Positions 7,275-15,460 of a DNA stretch of 45,893 nt are shown here, piece after piece. The stretch is taken from NCBI GenBank assembly GCA_019746135.1, contig JAIESI010000200.1, positions 1 to 45,893 of the forward strand, given 5' to 3'. The position numbers and the translations under genes are program-made. The stretch's first letter is position 1, and every line of letters begins with the position of its first letter. A model generated the notes under the pieces. That model made no database searches and had not been told where the DNA came from. It worked only from the letters and a program-made list of their open reading frames with translations. This DNA is from Xanthobacteraceae bacterium (GTDB lineage: Bacteria > Pseudomonadota > Alphaproteobacteria > Rhizobiales > Xanthobacteraceae).

Positions 7275-9641
7275 TCATCGCGCCGTCTTGCCGTTCCGGA
7301 TCATCGCGACGATCGTCGACGGCGACAGCGGCACCTGGCCGATGCGGACGCGAAACGGCGTCAGCGCGTCCTCGACAGCCGAGATCAGCGCCGCCGCGCA
7401 CGGGATGGTGCCGGCCTCGCCGACGCCCTTGACGCCGAGCGGATTGAGCGGCGAGCGCGTCTCCTTGTAGAGCGTGTCGAGCATCGGTACTTCGGTCGCG
7501 GTCGGCAGCAGATAGTCCGCGAACGTGGTCGTCACCGGCTGGCCGGCATCGTCGTAGCCCATCCACTCGTAGAGCGCGTTGCCGATGCCGTGCGCCACGC
7601 CGCCGTGGATCTGGCCCTCGACCATCATCGGATTGATCAGGATGCCGGAGTCCTGCATCGCGACGTAGCGCAGGATTTTCACCTCGCCGGTCTCGGTATC
7701 GACCTCGACCTCGCAGGCGTGGCAGCCGTTGGCATAGGCGAGCGAGTCGGTGCGGTGGTTGACGTTGGCCTCGAGCCCCGGATCGACGCCTGCGGGAAAG
7801 CCGTAGCCCGGCGCGCCCTGCAGGATGCGCGCGATCTCGGAAAGCTTGACGTTGAGTTGCGGCGCGCCGGCGACGCGCACCTCGCCGTCTTTCAGCTCCA
7901 GATCGTTCTCGTCGGCCTCCAGCACGTGCGAGGCGACTTTCTTCGCCTTCTCCGCAACAGCCTTCGCCGCGAGATGCACCGACGATCCCGCGGTGACGGT
8001 CTGGCGGCTCGCGAAGCCGCCGAGGCCGAGTGACACGCCCGACGTGTCGCCGGCCACGACCTTCACCGTCGACACGTCGATGCCGAGCTGGTCCGCGGTG
8101 ATCTGCGCCAGCGCCGTGCCGAGCCCCTGTCCCATCGCCGAGGCGCCGGTGAACACCGTGACCTTGCCGGTCCGCGAAATCCGAACCAGCCCCGACTCGA
8201 ACGGCCCGCGGCCCGAGCCTTTCACGCCGTGCGCCAGCCCCATGCCGAGATAGCGGCCTCTGGCGCGCGCCTCGCTCTGGCGCTTTACAAAATCGTCCCA
8301 GCCGACCGCCTTCAGCGTTTCCGCCTGGCAGGCCGGATAGTCGCCGCTGTCGTATTCCATCGCCGCGCCGGAGCGCGCCTTCAGCGGTTTGCGGTAGGGC
8401 ATCTTGCTCGCGGGGATGAGGTTGCGCCGCCGCACCTCGGCGCGGTCGAGCTTCATCTCGCGCGCCACGAGGTCGAGCAGCCGTTCCATCGCGAACGCCG
8501 CCTGCGGGTAGCCCGCACCGCGCACCGACGACACCGGCGTCTTGTTGGTCATGGCGATGGTTACCTCGACCGAGAGCCCGGGCACCACATAGGGACCGCT
8601 CATGGTCGAGGTGGAATTGTAGGGAATGTTCGGGTCCTGCAGCGTGTAGGCGCCGGTGTCGTGCAGGAGCTTGCCGCGGATGCCGAGCACCTTGGCCTCA
8701 GCGTCGACCGCGATCTCGAGCTGCCAGTACTGGTCGCGCTCGTGCACCGCATTGGTGAAGTACTCGCGCCGGTCCTCGGTCCATTTGATCGAGCGGCCGA
8801 GGAGCTTCGCTGCCGCGACCACCGCCACGTCCTCGGAATAGACGCAGAGCTTGGCGCCGAAGCCGCCGCCGATGTCGGGGGCGACCACGCGCAGGCCGTC
8901 ATCGAAATCCATCAGCGCGGTCAGCGACTGCGACAGGTCATGCGCCTTCTGCGTCGAGGCGTGCACGGTGACGCCGCCGTCGGCGGCGCGAACCTCGGCC
9001 AGGATCCCGCGCGCCTCGATCGAATGCGCGCCGCCGCGGTGCTGCCACAGCTCCTGCTTGAACACGTGCACGGCCTTGGCAAAGGCCGCGTTCACGTCGC
9101 CGAACTCGACCTTGTAGGTGGTGATGACGTTTGCGCCGAGCTCGCGCCGCACCGGCGCGCCGGCCTTCGCGCTCCGCACGTCGGCCGTGAAGGGCAGGGG
9201 CTCGTAGTCCACCGACACCTGCGCCGCGGCGTCCTCGGCGAGGTAGCGGTCGTCGGCCACGACGATCGCCACCGGCTCGCCGACATAGCTCGTTTCGCCC
9301 GGGGCCAGCGCATAGGCCCAGCACTTGTCGAGCGGCATGCCCGAGTTGGAATGCCGCAGCATGCGGCGGTGGACCATCACGGCGGCCAGGTCGTCGAGCG
9401 TCAGCACCGCATGCACGCCGGGCACCGCCAGCGCCGCGTCCTTGTCGACACCCTTGATCAGCGCGTGCGGGTGCGGGCTCCGCACGAAGGCCGCGTGCCA
9501 GGTGCCAGGGACTGTGATGTCGTCGACGAAGCGGCCCTTGCCCCGCAGCAGCGGCTCGTCTTCCAGGCGGGTGATGCGGGAGCCGATGATGGGAGGCATT
9601 TCCAGGAAATCCGCAGTGTCGTGCGCCACTGGCGTGGCCAC
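7275..9641 (-). CDS. Xanthine dehydrogenase/CO dehydrogenase-family molybdopterin-binding large subunit
   Basis: The 788-residue protein is a large (molybdenum-cofactor) subunit of the molybdenum hydroxylases, which hydroxylate purines, aldehydes or other small substrates. The a/b hammerhead domain (ITRLEDEPLLRGKGRFVDD) is followed by the cofactor-binding GGGFGAKLCVYSEDVA segment, a VRGAGYPQAAF loop and, near the C-terminus, KGVGEAGTIP, whose glutamate is the expected catalytic base. The VRGAGYP loop resembles form-II CoxL-like proteins and lacks the AYxCSFR loop of true CO dehydrogenases, so CO oxidation is unlikely. The FAD and 2Fe-2S subunits are not adjacent. The GTG at 9641 is the furthest supported start but has no clear ribosome-binding site; initiation at an internal ATG 14 codons later is possible. 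Confidence 0.88.
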   Translation of the reverse strand: MATPVAHDTADFLEMPPIIGSRITRLEDEPLLRGKGRFVDDITVPGTWHAAFVRSPHPHALIKGVDKDAALAVPGVHAVLTLDDLAAVMVHRRMLRHSNSGMPLDKCWAYALAPGETSYVGEPVAIVVADDRYLAEDAAAQVSVDYEPLPFTADVRSAKAGAPVRRELGANVITTYKVEFGDVNAAFAKAVHVFKQELWQHRGGAHSIEARGILAEVRAADGGVTVHASTQKAHDLSQSLTALMDFDDGLRVVAPDIGGGFGAKLCVYSEDVAVVAAAKLLGRSIKWTEDRREYFTNAVHERDQYWQLEIAVDAEAKVLGIRGKLLHDTGAYTLQDPNIPYNSTSTMSGPYVVPGLSVEVTIAMTNKTPVSSVRGAGYPQAAFAMERLLDLVAREMKLDRAEVRRRNLIPASKMPYRKPLKARSGAAMEYDSGDYPACQAETLKAVGWDDFVKRQSEARARGRYLGMGLAHGVKGSGRGPFESGLVRISRTGKVTVFTGASAMGQGLGTALAQITADQLGIDVSTVKVVAGDTSGVSLGLGGFASRQTVTAGSSVHLAAKAVAEKAKKVASHVLEADENDLELKDGEVRVAGAPQLNVKLSEIARILQGAPGYGFPAGVDPGLEANVNHRTDSLAYANGCHACEVEVDTETGEVKILRYVAMQDSGILINPMMVEGQIHGGVAHGIGNALYEWMGYDDAGQPVTTTFADYLLPTATEVPMLDTLYKETRSPLNPLGVKGVGEAGTIPCAAALISAVEDALTPFRVRIGQVPLSPSTIVAMIRNGKTAR

Positions 9642-9830
9642 GAAGGAGGAAGGTCCGGCAAGCCCGGTGAATCAAGTATAGGGGAACGGCGACGTCGCAA
9701 CACCCGCCGCGCCTGCATTAGCGCTCTTCCGACACGTCGATTGCCCCGGCCTCGGTTCGAATGAAAGATACCGCTGCTCGGCCCGTGCACGTGCGGCTGC
9801 ACAGGGCCGTTCGGTGTTTGTCGGGTGTCC

Positions 9831-10058
9831 ATGCGGTCCGCACTGCTGCTTCCCGCTGCCTTGACGTGCTTGGTGCCGGCCGTCGCGCAACCCGCGCCGC
9901 AGCAGGGCCGGCCGTATGACATCGAGGACCGTGGCCGCACCGGGGGCGTGCCTGGCCACGCCTCCATCACCTATGGCCGCCCCGCCGCCGCGGCGGGTTT
10001 CCTTTATTTGGTGACCGCCTCGCCGGCCTTCTTCAGCACCTCTTTCGGCGTCGCATAG
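9831..10058 (+). CDS. Possible small secreted protein (doubtful)
   Basis: A 75-codon frame starts with a convincing signal-peptide-like segment (MRSALLLPAALTCLVPAVAQ) and continues QPAPQQGRPYDIEDRG before becoming low-complexity. It fills part of the gap between a minus-strand hydroxylase and a minus-strand receptor and overlaps the 3' end of the latter by 55 bases. A plus-oriented hairpin with a T-rich tail (9981-10000) lies inside the frame, which argues against the last third being real. The gap from 9642 to 10003 holds nothing else that I recognise. Possibly a genuine short exported protein, possibly chance. Confidence 0.25.
   Translation: MRSALLLPAALTCLVPAVAQPAPQQGRPYDIEDRGRTGGVPGHASITYGRPAAAAGFLYLVTASPAFFSTSFGVA
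9981..10000 (+). terminator. Hairpin with T-rich tail, rightward
   Basis: The arms CCCGCC and GGCGGG (9981-9986, 9992-9997) enclose a five-base loop and are followed by TTTCCTTTATTT. The T-rich side is on the plus strand, so it would stop rightward transcripts just before the 3' end of the minus-strand receptor at 10004-11020. No well-supported plus-strand gene ends here, so its use is uncertain. Confidence 0.3.
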
Positions 10059-11020
10059 AGCTCGGCCAGCATGGCATCCAGCGCCTTGCCGCTCACCGGA
10101 TTGACGTCGATGCTGAGCTTCCTGGCGTCCTCGAGGTACTCGGGGTCCTTCATGGTCGCGTCGAACGCCGCGACCAGCGCGGCCTTGCGGTCGGCCGGAA
10201 TGCCGGGCGGCGCCGCGAACGGCCGTGCCATCTCCTGCGCCGCGAGGAACAGCTTCAGGATCTGCAGCTTTTCGGCGTCCCTGGTCTGCTCGACGACCAG
10301 CGGCACGTCGCCGAGCTCGGGCACCTTCTTGAACGACGCCTGCACCAGGAGGTTGATCTTCTTGTCGCGCAGCCAGCCGGCGTGCCGGGTCTTGATCGTG
10401 CTCCAGGAGAGCCCGCAGAGGCCGTCGACCTCGCCGCGCTCCATCGCCAGCGTGATCTCGTTGGTGCCGGGATAGCCCGGCACGAGCTTGATCGGCGCGT
10501 CGAACACGTTCTTGAACAGGCGGGCGAAGATGTCGGGCTCCGAGCTCGGCCCCTGGCCGCCCAAGGTGATCGGCTTCTTCAGGAAGTCGTCCCAGGTCTT
10601 CACCGCCGTGGTGTGCCAGCTCACGCACAGCGACACGTCGTCGGTGACGCTGCCGAGCCAGGAGAACTTGGTGCCGTCGAAGGTCGCGCCGCTCTCCAGC
10701 AGCGGATTGATGCCGGTGGTGCGGGCGAAGGTGCCGAACGCGGTGCCGTCCTTGGGCGCCGCCGTATAGATGAAGTTCGCTGCGCGAAGGCTTCCCGCGC
10801 CCGCCATGTTCTGCGGCAGGATCGTCGGATTGCCGGGGATGTGCCTGCCGATGTGCCGGGCGAGGTGGCGGGCGTAGAGGTCGTAGCCGCCGCCGACCGA
10901 GAAGCCGATCGCGAGGTTGATCGTCTTGCCCTTGTAGAACTCCTCGACGCTCTGCGCCCGGGCGGGCAGGGTGGCGAGCGCCAGCAAAAGGCCGGTCGAA
11001 GCGGCAACGGCGACGCGCAT
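10004..11020 (-). CDS. Tripartite tricarboxylate transporter-type solute-binding protein (divergent)
   Basis: The product is 338 residues with a signal peptide to about residue 22 (ending ARAQ), then SVEEFYKGKTINLAIGFSVG, a variant of the Bug start in which GGGYDLYARHLARHIGRHIP replaces the usual APGGxxD segment. PGNPTILPQNMAGAGSLRAA corresponds to the ENRPGAGG loop. This resembles the divergent Bug-like receptors of Rhizobiales more than the other receptors in the window. The ATG at 11020 follows GGAGG by about ten bases and opens the signal peptide; the frame is open further upstream but without signal character. Periplasmic ligand binding is expected; the ligand is unknown. Confidence 0.85.
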   Translation of the reverse strand: MRVAVAASTGLLLALATLPARAQSVEEFYKGKTINLAIGFSVGGGYDLYARHLARHIGRHIPGNPTILPQNMAGAGSLRAANFIYTAAPKDGTAFGTFARTTGINPLLESGATFDGTKFSWLGSVTDDVSLCVSWHTTAVKTWDDFLKKPITLGGQGPSSEPDIFARLFKNVFDAPIKLVPGYPGTNEITLAMERGEVDGLCGLSWSTIKTRHAGWLRDKKINLLVQASFKKVPELGDVPLVVEQTRDAEKLQILKLFLAAQEMARPFAAPPGIPADRKAALVAAFDATMKDPEYLEDARKLSIDVNPVSGKALDAMLAELYATPKEVLKKAGEAVTK

Positions 11021-11541
11021 GCGCGTAATCCTCCAGACAAGCCCGGCGGGTTGACCCTGCCGAAAGCTTATTCGCAATCCGTCGCGATTGTCGATGAAAT
11101 CGGCCGTCGCAGCCGTGCGCTGCGCGAGCATGCCGCAGCGTCGCCAGGCCCAAATGGAAATCGCGGGCGAGCTTTGGCAGCTCGCCCGCGAAGTGCACCT
11201 CAATTGTTGGCCTGCAGGTGGCCGTTGGTTCCAACACTTGGTCGTCTGACTAAGCTCCTGCGGAAAATTCGCGTCGCTCCAAATCTCCGGAGCATCCATT
11301 GGTGTCGGCCGCTGATCGCAACGTTCACCATGGCCGCCATGTTGCGTCGCGCGGCGCAAAGGGACAGTGCGTGAGGTCACACCCGGCCGGGGGCCGTGAT
11401 GCGGATGTGCGAAAAGTCACAGCGGGCCGCGGCTGCCGCTTTGCGGGTGGCGGCTGGAGCATGTTCCGGCGAAAGCCCGCCCCGGACTTGATCCGGGGTG
11501 TGGCAGCGGTTCGCCGTAGAAAATGCGGCGAACCAACGAAT
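11021..11541. other. Intergenic region with palindromes, no gene
   Basis: About 520 bases carry no frame with signal, motif or ribosome-binding site. It contains a 13-bp perfect stem at 11161-11191 (listed separately), a CCCCGGA-CTTGA-TCCGGGG palindrome near 11480-11498, and arms GTTCGCCG/CGGCGAAC at 11509-11516 and 11526-11533. The middle palindrome is of a type dispersed in many Rhizobiales intergenic regions. Confidence 0.6.
11161..11191 (-). terminator. Strong hairpin with T-rich tail, leftward
   Basis: A 13-bp perfect inverted repeat (TCGCGGGCGAGCT and AGCTCGCCCGCGA) has a five-base loop. On the minus strand it is followed by TTTCCATTT, so it reads as an intrinsic terminator for leftward transcripts from the two receptor genes at 11542-13526. 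The distance of about 350 bases from the stop codon is long for that role. Confidence 0.45.
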
Positions 11542-12537
11542 CTAGTTCGCCTGGATGTTGGCCTCGCGGATCGCCCGGCCGAACTCCTCATATTGCTGCT
11601 TGAGGTGCGCGGTGAAATCCGCGCCGCAGACGCCGGTCGGGAACAGTCCGGTGTTGGCGAGCTTGGTTCTGACCTCCGCGTCCTGCATCGCTGCCGACAC
11701 CCACGCCGTGAGCTGGGACATGGTGTCCTTCGGCGTTCCCGCAGGCGCGACCAGCCCGAACCAGCTTTCGGCCTCGTAGCCCGGATATCCGAGTTCGGCG
11801 ACGGTCGGAATATCGGGAAGCTGCTCGATCCGCTTGGGCGCCGTGGTGGCGAGCCCGCGCAGCGTTCCGCTCTGAAGCTGGCCGATCACGTCGCGGAAGT
11901 CGCCCATCGCCACGGCCACGTGGCCGCCCAGCACCGCGTTGATCGACGGTGTCGTGCCGGGATACGGCACGAACCTGAGGTCCGCACCGGTGCGCCGCTT
12001 CAGCACCTCGAACGCGATGTGCGGGCCGGTGGCGGGACCCACCGTCGCAAAGGTCAGCTCGCCGGGCTTGGCTTTGGCCGCGGCGATGAACTCGCCGAAG
12101 CTCTTGAGCGGCGAATCCCTGTTGACGACGATGAAATGCGGCACCCGCACCATCTTGCAGATCGGCTCGAAGCTCGTCAGCGGGTCGTAGTTCACCTTCT
12201 TCAGGATCGGGTTGATCAAGAGCGCGCCGGCGACGATCAGCAACGTGCCGCCGTCGGGCGTGGCGCGGGCCACCGCTTCGCTCGCGATCGCCGAGCCGCC
12301 GCCGGGCCGGTTCTCGACCACGAACGAGATGCCGTGCAGCTTGCCGATCTGCTCGGAAATGACGCGCGCCGTGGTGTCGGTCGGCCCGCCGGCCGGGAAC
12401 GGCACGACGATGCGGATGGTTTTCGGCACCTGTGCCTGGGCGGCTCGCGGTGCCATCGCGCCGAGCGCGACGGCTGTGGCGACACACAGGCCGGTGGCGC
12501 GGCCGAGAATCCGAAAGTCTCTACGAAACGAGATCAT
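11542..12537 (-). CDS. Bug/TctC-family receptor, second gene of receptor pair
   Basis: This 331-residue receptor has a long signal peptide (cleavage after AQAQ near residue 36), then KTIRIVVPFPAGGPTDTTAR, ENRPGGGSAIASEA, ATPDGGTLLIV, FVPYPGTTPSINAVLGGHV and the typical C-terminal VPAGTPK-like turn (LVAPAGTPKDTMSQ). The ATG at 12537 follows a GAGGGAG site. It lies 11 bases after the stop of the receptor upstream, so the two are almost certainly co-transcribed. The pair is divergent from the TcuA-like flavoprotein at 13767, which suggests tricarboxylate-type ligands; this is inference from context. Confidence 0.9.
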   Translation of the reverse strand: MISFRRDFRILGRATGLCVATAVALGAMAPRAAQAQVPKTIRIVVPFPAGGPTDTTARVISEQIGKLHGISFVVENRPGGGSAIASEAVARATPDGGTLLIVAGALLINPILKKVNYDPLTSFEPICKMVRVPHFIVVNRDSPLKSFGEFIAAAKAKPGELTFATVGPATGPHIAFEVLKRRTGADLRFVPYPGTTPSINAVLGGHVAVAMGDFRDVIGQLQSGTLRGLATTAPKRIEQLPDIPTVAELGYPGYEAESWFGLVAPAGTPKDTMSQLTAWVSAAMQDAEVRTKLANTGLFPTGVCGADFTAHLKQQYEEFGRAIREANIQAN

Positions 12538-12548
12538 GATGCGCTCCC

Positions 12549-13526
12549 TCAACCCTTCCCCGTAAGGCCGGCCTTCTCGACCAGCGGCTTCCAGCGCGCC
12601 GCCTCGTCGCCGACGAATTTTGTGAAATCGGCGCGGCTCATCGGCTGGGCGATGAAGCCGTCGCGCCGCAGCCGCGCCTGCACCTCGGGCAACGCGACGA
12701 TCGCCGCGACCTCGCGGTTGAGCCTTTCGGCGACGTCTGCGGGAAACTTGGCCGGTCCCGACAGCGAGAACCAGGTGGTGCCGACGAGCTCGGGATAGCC
12801 CAGCTCCTTGAAGGTCGGCAGCTCCGGCTGGTCCGGCATCCGCACGGGCGAGGTGACCGCGACGCCGACCAGCTGGCCGGCGCGGAGGAACTGCGCGGTC
12901 GACGACAGGGTGAAGGTGCAGAGTGCCACATGGCCCGCGACCACGTCGGTCAGCGCCTGCGAGGTCGAGCGGTAGGGCACGTGCTCCAGCGGCGCCTTGG
13001 TGGAAAGCGAAATCGCGACGCCCATCAGGTGACCGTCCGAGCCGACGCCCGACGAAGCATAGGTGAGCGGCTTCGCGCTTTTGCCGGCGGTGTCGATGAA
13101 CTCCTTCAGCGTCCTGATGCTGGCCGACGGCGTTGCCGCGAGCGCGACCGGCGCGCCGGCCACGTAGGCGATGTGCGTGAAGTCGTTGACCGCATGGTAG
13201 GTCGCCGCCGGATTGATCACCGGCACCAGCGCCAGCACCGACAGGTTGGTGATGCCGATGGTGTAGCCGTCGGGCGCGGCCGCGGCGATCGCCTGGGCGC
13301 CGATCATGCCGCCCGCGCCGGTGCGGTTCTCGACCACGAACTGCTGCTTGAAGGTCGCCGACAGATGATCGGCCACCACGCGGGCCAGCGTGTCGCCCGA
13401 GCCGCCCGCGCCGAACGGCACGATGATCTTCACCGGCCGGTCGGGCCAGCCTTGCGCGGAGGCGGGGAAGGAGAGGGTGGTTAGCGCGCCGAAGAGCAGA
13501 ACGAACCAAGTCAGGCGTGGATTCAC
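12549..13526 (-). CDS. Bug/TctC-family receptor, first gene of receptor pair
   Basis: The 325-residue product begins at a GTG (13526) that opens a signal peptide ending PASAQ near residue 25, then WPDRPVKIIVPFGAGGSGD, ENRTGAGGMIGAQAI, APDGYTIGI and HVPYRSTSQALTDVVAGHV. These are the Bug-family landmarks. The GTG start is preferred because any longer form would add residues before the signal peptide; GAGG lies upstream. It is the promoter-proximal gene of a two-receptor operon transcribed away from the TcuA-like gene, with about 240 bases between the two starts in which regulation would sit. Periplasmic binding of a small carboxylate is expected. Confidence 0.9.
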   Translation of the reverse strand: MNPRLTWFVLLFGALTTLSFPASAQGWPDRPVKIIVPFGAGGSGDTLARVVADHLSATFKQQFVVENRTGAGGMIGAQAIAAAAPDGYTIGITNLSVLALVPVINPAATYHAVNDFTHIAYVAGAPVALAATPSASIRTLKEFIDTAGKSAKPLTYASSGVGSDGHLMGVAISLSTKAPLEHVPYRSTSQALTDVVAGHVALCTFTLSSTAQFLRAGQLVGVAVTSPVRMPDQPELPTFKELGYPELVGTTWFSLSGPAKFPADVAERLNREVAAIVALPEVQARLRRDGFIAQPMSRADFTKFVGDEAARWKPLVEKAGLTGKG

Positions 13527-13766
13527 GAAGGCCTCGTGGACTGAGTACCCGGCAATTGGAGCAATTATCGTGCAAGCCGCGAAGCGGACAAGGCGCCGCG
13601 GCGCACCCCTTAATGCTTGATTGAGCATGCCTGCCCGGCGCGTCGAGCCCGAGCCCCAATAGCCTGCCGTCCGGCACATCAGCCCGCTTGACAGTCCCGG
13701 CGCGATTTGGCGGTTAGGCGCTGAAATCGCCCGCCTTTTGGACGGCGGGCCTGGGAGGACAGGAAC

Positions 13767-15257
13767 GTGGCAGGCAAGTGGGATGTGGTGGTGGTCGGCG
13801 CCGGGAACGCGGCGTTCTGCGCGGCGCTGGCCGCGGCCGAGAGCGGCGCCAAGGTGCTGATGGTCGAGCGCGCGCCCAAGGAGCTGATGGGCGGGAACTC
13901 GCGCTTCACCGCCGGCGCGTTCCGCTGCGTCTATGACGGCGTCGACGATCTCAAGGCGATCATGCCGGACCTGACCAAGGACGAGATCGACCGCTCCGAC
14001 TTCGGCACCTACACCTCCGACCAGTTCTACGACGACATGTTCCGCGTCACCCAGTACCGCACCGACGGCGAGTTGTGCGACCGCCTGGTCGGCCGTTCGC
14101 GCGAGGCGATGCGCTGGCTGCACAAGAAGGGCATGAAGTTCGACCCGATCTGGGGCCGGCAGGCCTATCTGATCGACGGCAAGTTCAAGTTCTGGGGCGG
14201 CCTCACGGTCGAATCCAAGGGCGGCGGCCCGGGGCTCATCGAACAACATCTGAAGCTCGCCCAGCAGAACGGCATCGAGATCCGCTACGGCGTGCGCGGC
14301 GTCTCGCTGATCACCGAGGGCAGCGTGGTCACCGGCCTCAAGGTCAAGGCCAACGGCCAGTACGAGGATATCGCCTGCAAGTCGGTGATCATCGCCTGCG
14401 GCGGCTTCGAGTCGTCGGCCGAGATGCGCACCCGCTACATGGGCCCGGGCTGGGAACTCGCGAAGGTGCGCGGCACGCCCTACAACACCGGCGACGGCAT
14501 CAACATGGCGCTGGCGATCGGTGCTTCGAGCTTCGGCAACTGGTCGGGCGGCCACGCGGTGCAGTGGGACTACAACGCCCCCGAGTTCGGCGATCTCTCG
14601 GTCGGCGACAACTTCCAGAAGCACAGCTATCCCTGGGGCATCCTGATCAACGCCACCGGCCGGCGCTTCGTCGACGAGGGCGCCGACTTCCGCAACTACA
14701 CCTATGCCAAGTACGGTGCGGTGGTGCTGCGCCAGCCGAACAACTTCGCCTGGCAGGTGTTCGACGGCAAGATCGTGCCGATGCTGCGCGACGAGTACCG
14801 CATCAAGCGCGTGTCGAAGGTCTCGGCCAACACCATCGAGGAGTTCGCCCACAAGCTCGAGGGCGTCGATCCGGTGGCGTTCCTTGACGAGATCAAGAAA
14901 TACAACGCGGCGGTCAAGAAGGACGTCAAGTTCAACCCGAACATCAAGGATGGCCGCTGCACGGTGGGCCTCGACGTCAACAAGTCGAACTGGGCGAACA
15001 CCATCGATCAGCCGCCGTTCGAGGCCTATCAGGTCGGCTGCGGGCTCTCCTTCACCTTCGGCGGCGTCCGCATCGATCCGGATTCCGGCCAGGTGATCGA
15101 CAGCGACATGAACCCGATCCCCGGCCTCTATGCGGCGGGCGAGCTGGTCGGCGGCATCTTCTACTTCAACTATCCGGGCGGCTCGGGCCTGATGTCGGGC
15201 GCCGTGTTCGGCCGCATCGCCGGCACGGGTGCTGCCGCCGCGATGCGGAACGCATAA
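13767..15257 (+). CDS. tcuA: FAD-dependent tricarballylate dehydrogenase-like protein (TcuA)
   Basis: This 496-residue flavoprotein belongs to the fumarate reductase/succinate dehydrogenase flavoprotein superfamily and most resembles TcuA/CobZ-type proteins, which oxidise tricarballylate to cis-aconitate. The N-terminal dinucleotide-binding motif is VVVVGAGNAAFCAALAAAESGAKV, quoted here only by its core VGAGNAAFCAA. GGNSRFTAGAFR follows at about residue 45, and the C-terminal flavin loop is near GLYAAGELVGG with YPGGSGLMSGAVFGR. The GTG start at 13767 has GGGAGGAC in front. Its electron-transfer partner TcuB is not adjacent. Divergent Bug receptors next door fit uptake plus oxidation of a carboxylate. 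The family is firm; the substrate is not proven by sequence. Confidence 0.83.
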   Translation: MAGKWDVVVVGAGNAAFCAALAAAESGAKVLMVERAPKELMGGNSRFTAGAFRCVYDGVDDLKAIMPDLTKDEIDRSDFGTYTSDQFYDDMFRVTQYRTDGELCDRLVGRSREAMRWLHKKGMKFDPIWGRQAYLIDGKFKFWGGLTVESKGGGPGLIEQHLKLAQQNGIEIRYGVRGVSLITEGSVVTGLKVKANGQYEDIACKSVIIACGGFESSAEMRTRYMGPGWELAKVRGTPYNTGDGINMALAIGASSFGNWSGGHAVQWDYNAPEFGDLSVGDNFQKHSYPWGILINATGRRFVDEGADFRNYTYAKYGAVVLRQPNNFAWQVFDGKIVPMLRDEYRIKRVSKVSANTIEEFAHKLEGVDPVAFLDEIKKYNAAVKKDVKFNPNIKDGRCTVGLDVNKSNWANTIDQPPFEAYQVGCGLSFTFGGVRIDPDSGQVIDSDMNPIPGLYAAGELVGGIFYFNYPGGSGLMSGAVFGRIAGTGAAAAMRNA

Positions 15258-15284
15258 CCGGGCCCCCGCTGATCACGCCCCCGG

Positions 15285-15380
15285 CTGTCATCGCCCGCGA
15301 AAGCGGGCGATCCAGTTTTTGAACCGCTGTCGGGTGTTTACTGGAGCGACTGGATGCCCCGCTTTCGCGGGGCATGACAG
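15285..15380. repeat. Paired palindromic intergenic element
   Basis: Two outward-matching arms start CTGTCATCGCCCGCGAAAGC (from 15285) and end CGCTTTCGCGGGGCATGACAG-like (to 15380), each also an internal CCCGCGAAAGCGGG-type palindrome, with ATCCAGT/ACTGGAT inside and about 30 bases between. This is a dispersed alphaproteobacterial repeat type. It fills most of the gap between the TcuA-like gene and the deacetylase. Confidence 0.75.
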
Positions 15381-15460
15381 CTTGAGCATGGCGCGGCATG
15401 ATCGAGACGACATAGATCGAGGCAGCCGTCGTCTCCATCCAAGCCCAGGGCTCGCGCGTC

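Noticed and set aside
8229..9764. 511-codon frame opposite the molybdenum hydroxylase gene
   Set aside because: Antisense shadow of a well-supported gene with low-complexity His/Arg-rich translation.
9672..11237. Alternative 521-codon minus-strand frame
   Set aside because: Overlaps the receptor at 10004-11020 out of frame and has no motif.
12549..14852. Long extension of the first Bug receptor toward 14852
   Set aside because: The N-terminal 440 codons are antisense to tcuA; the signal peptide at 13526 is the true beginning.
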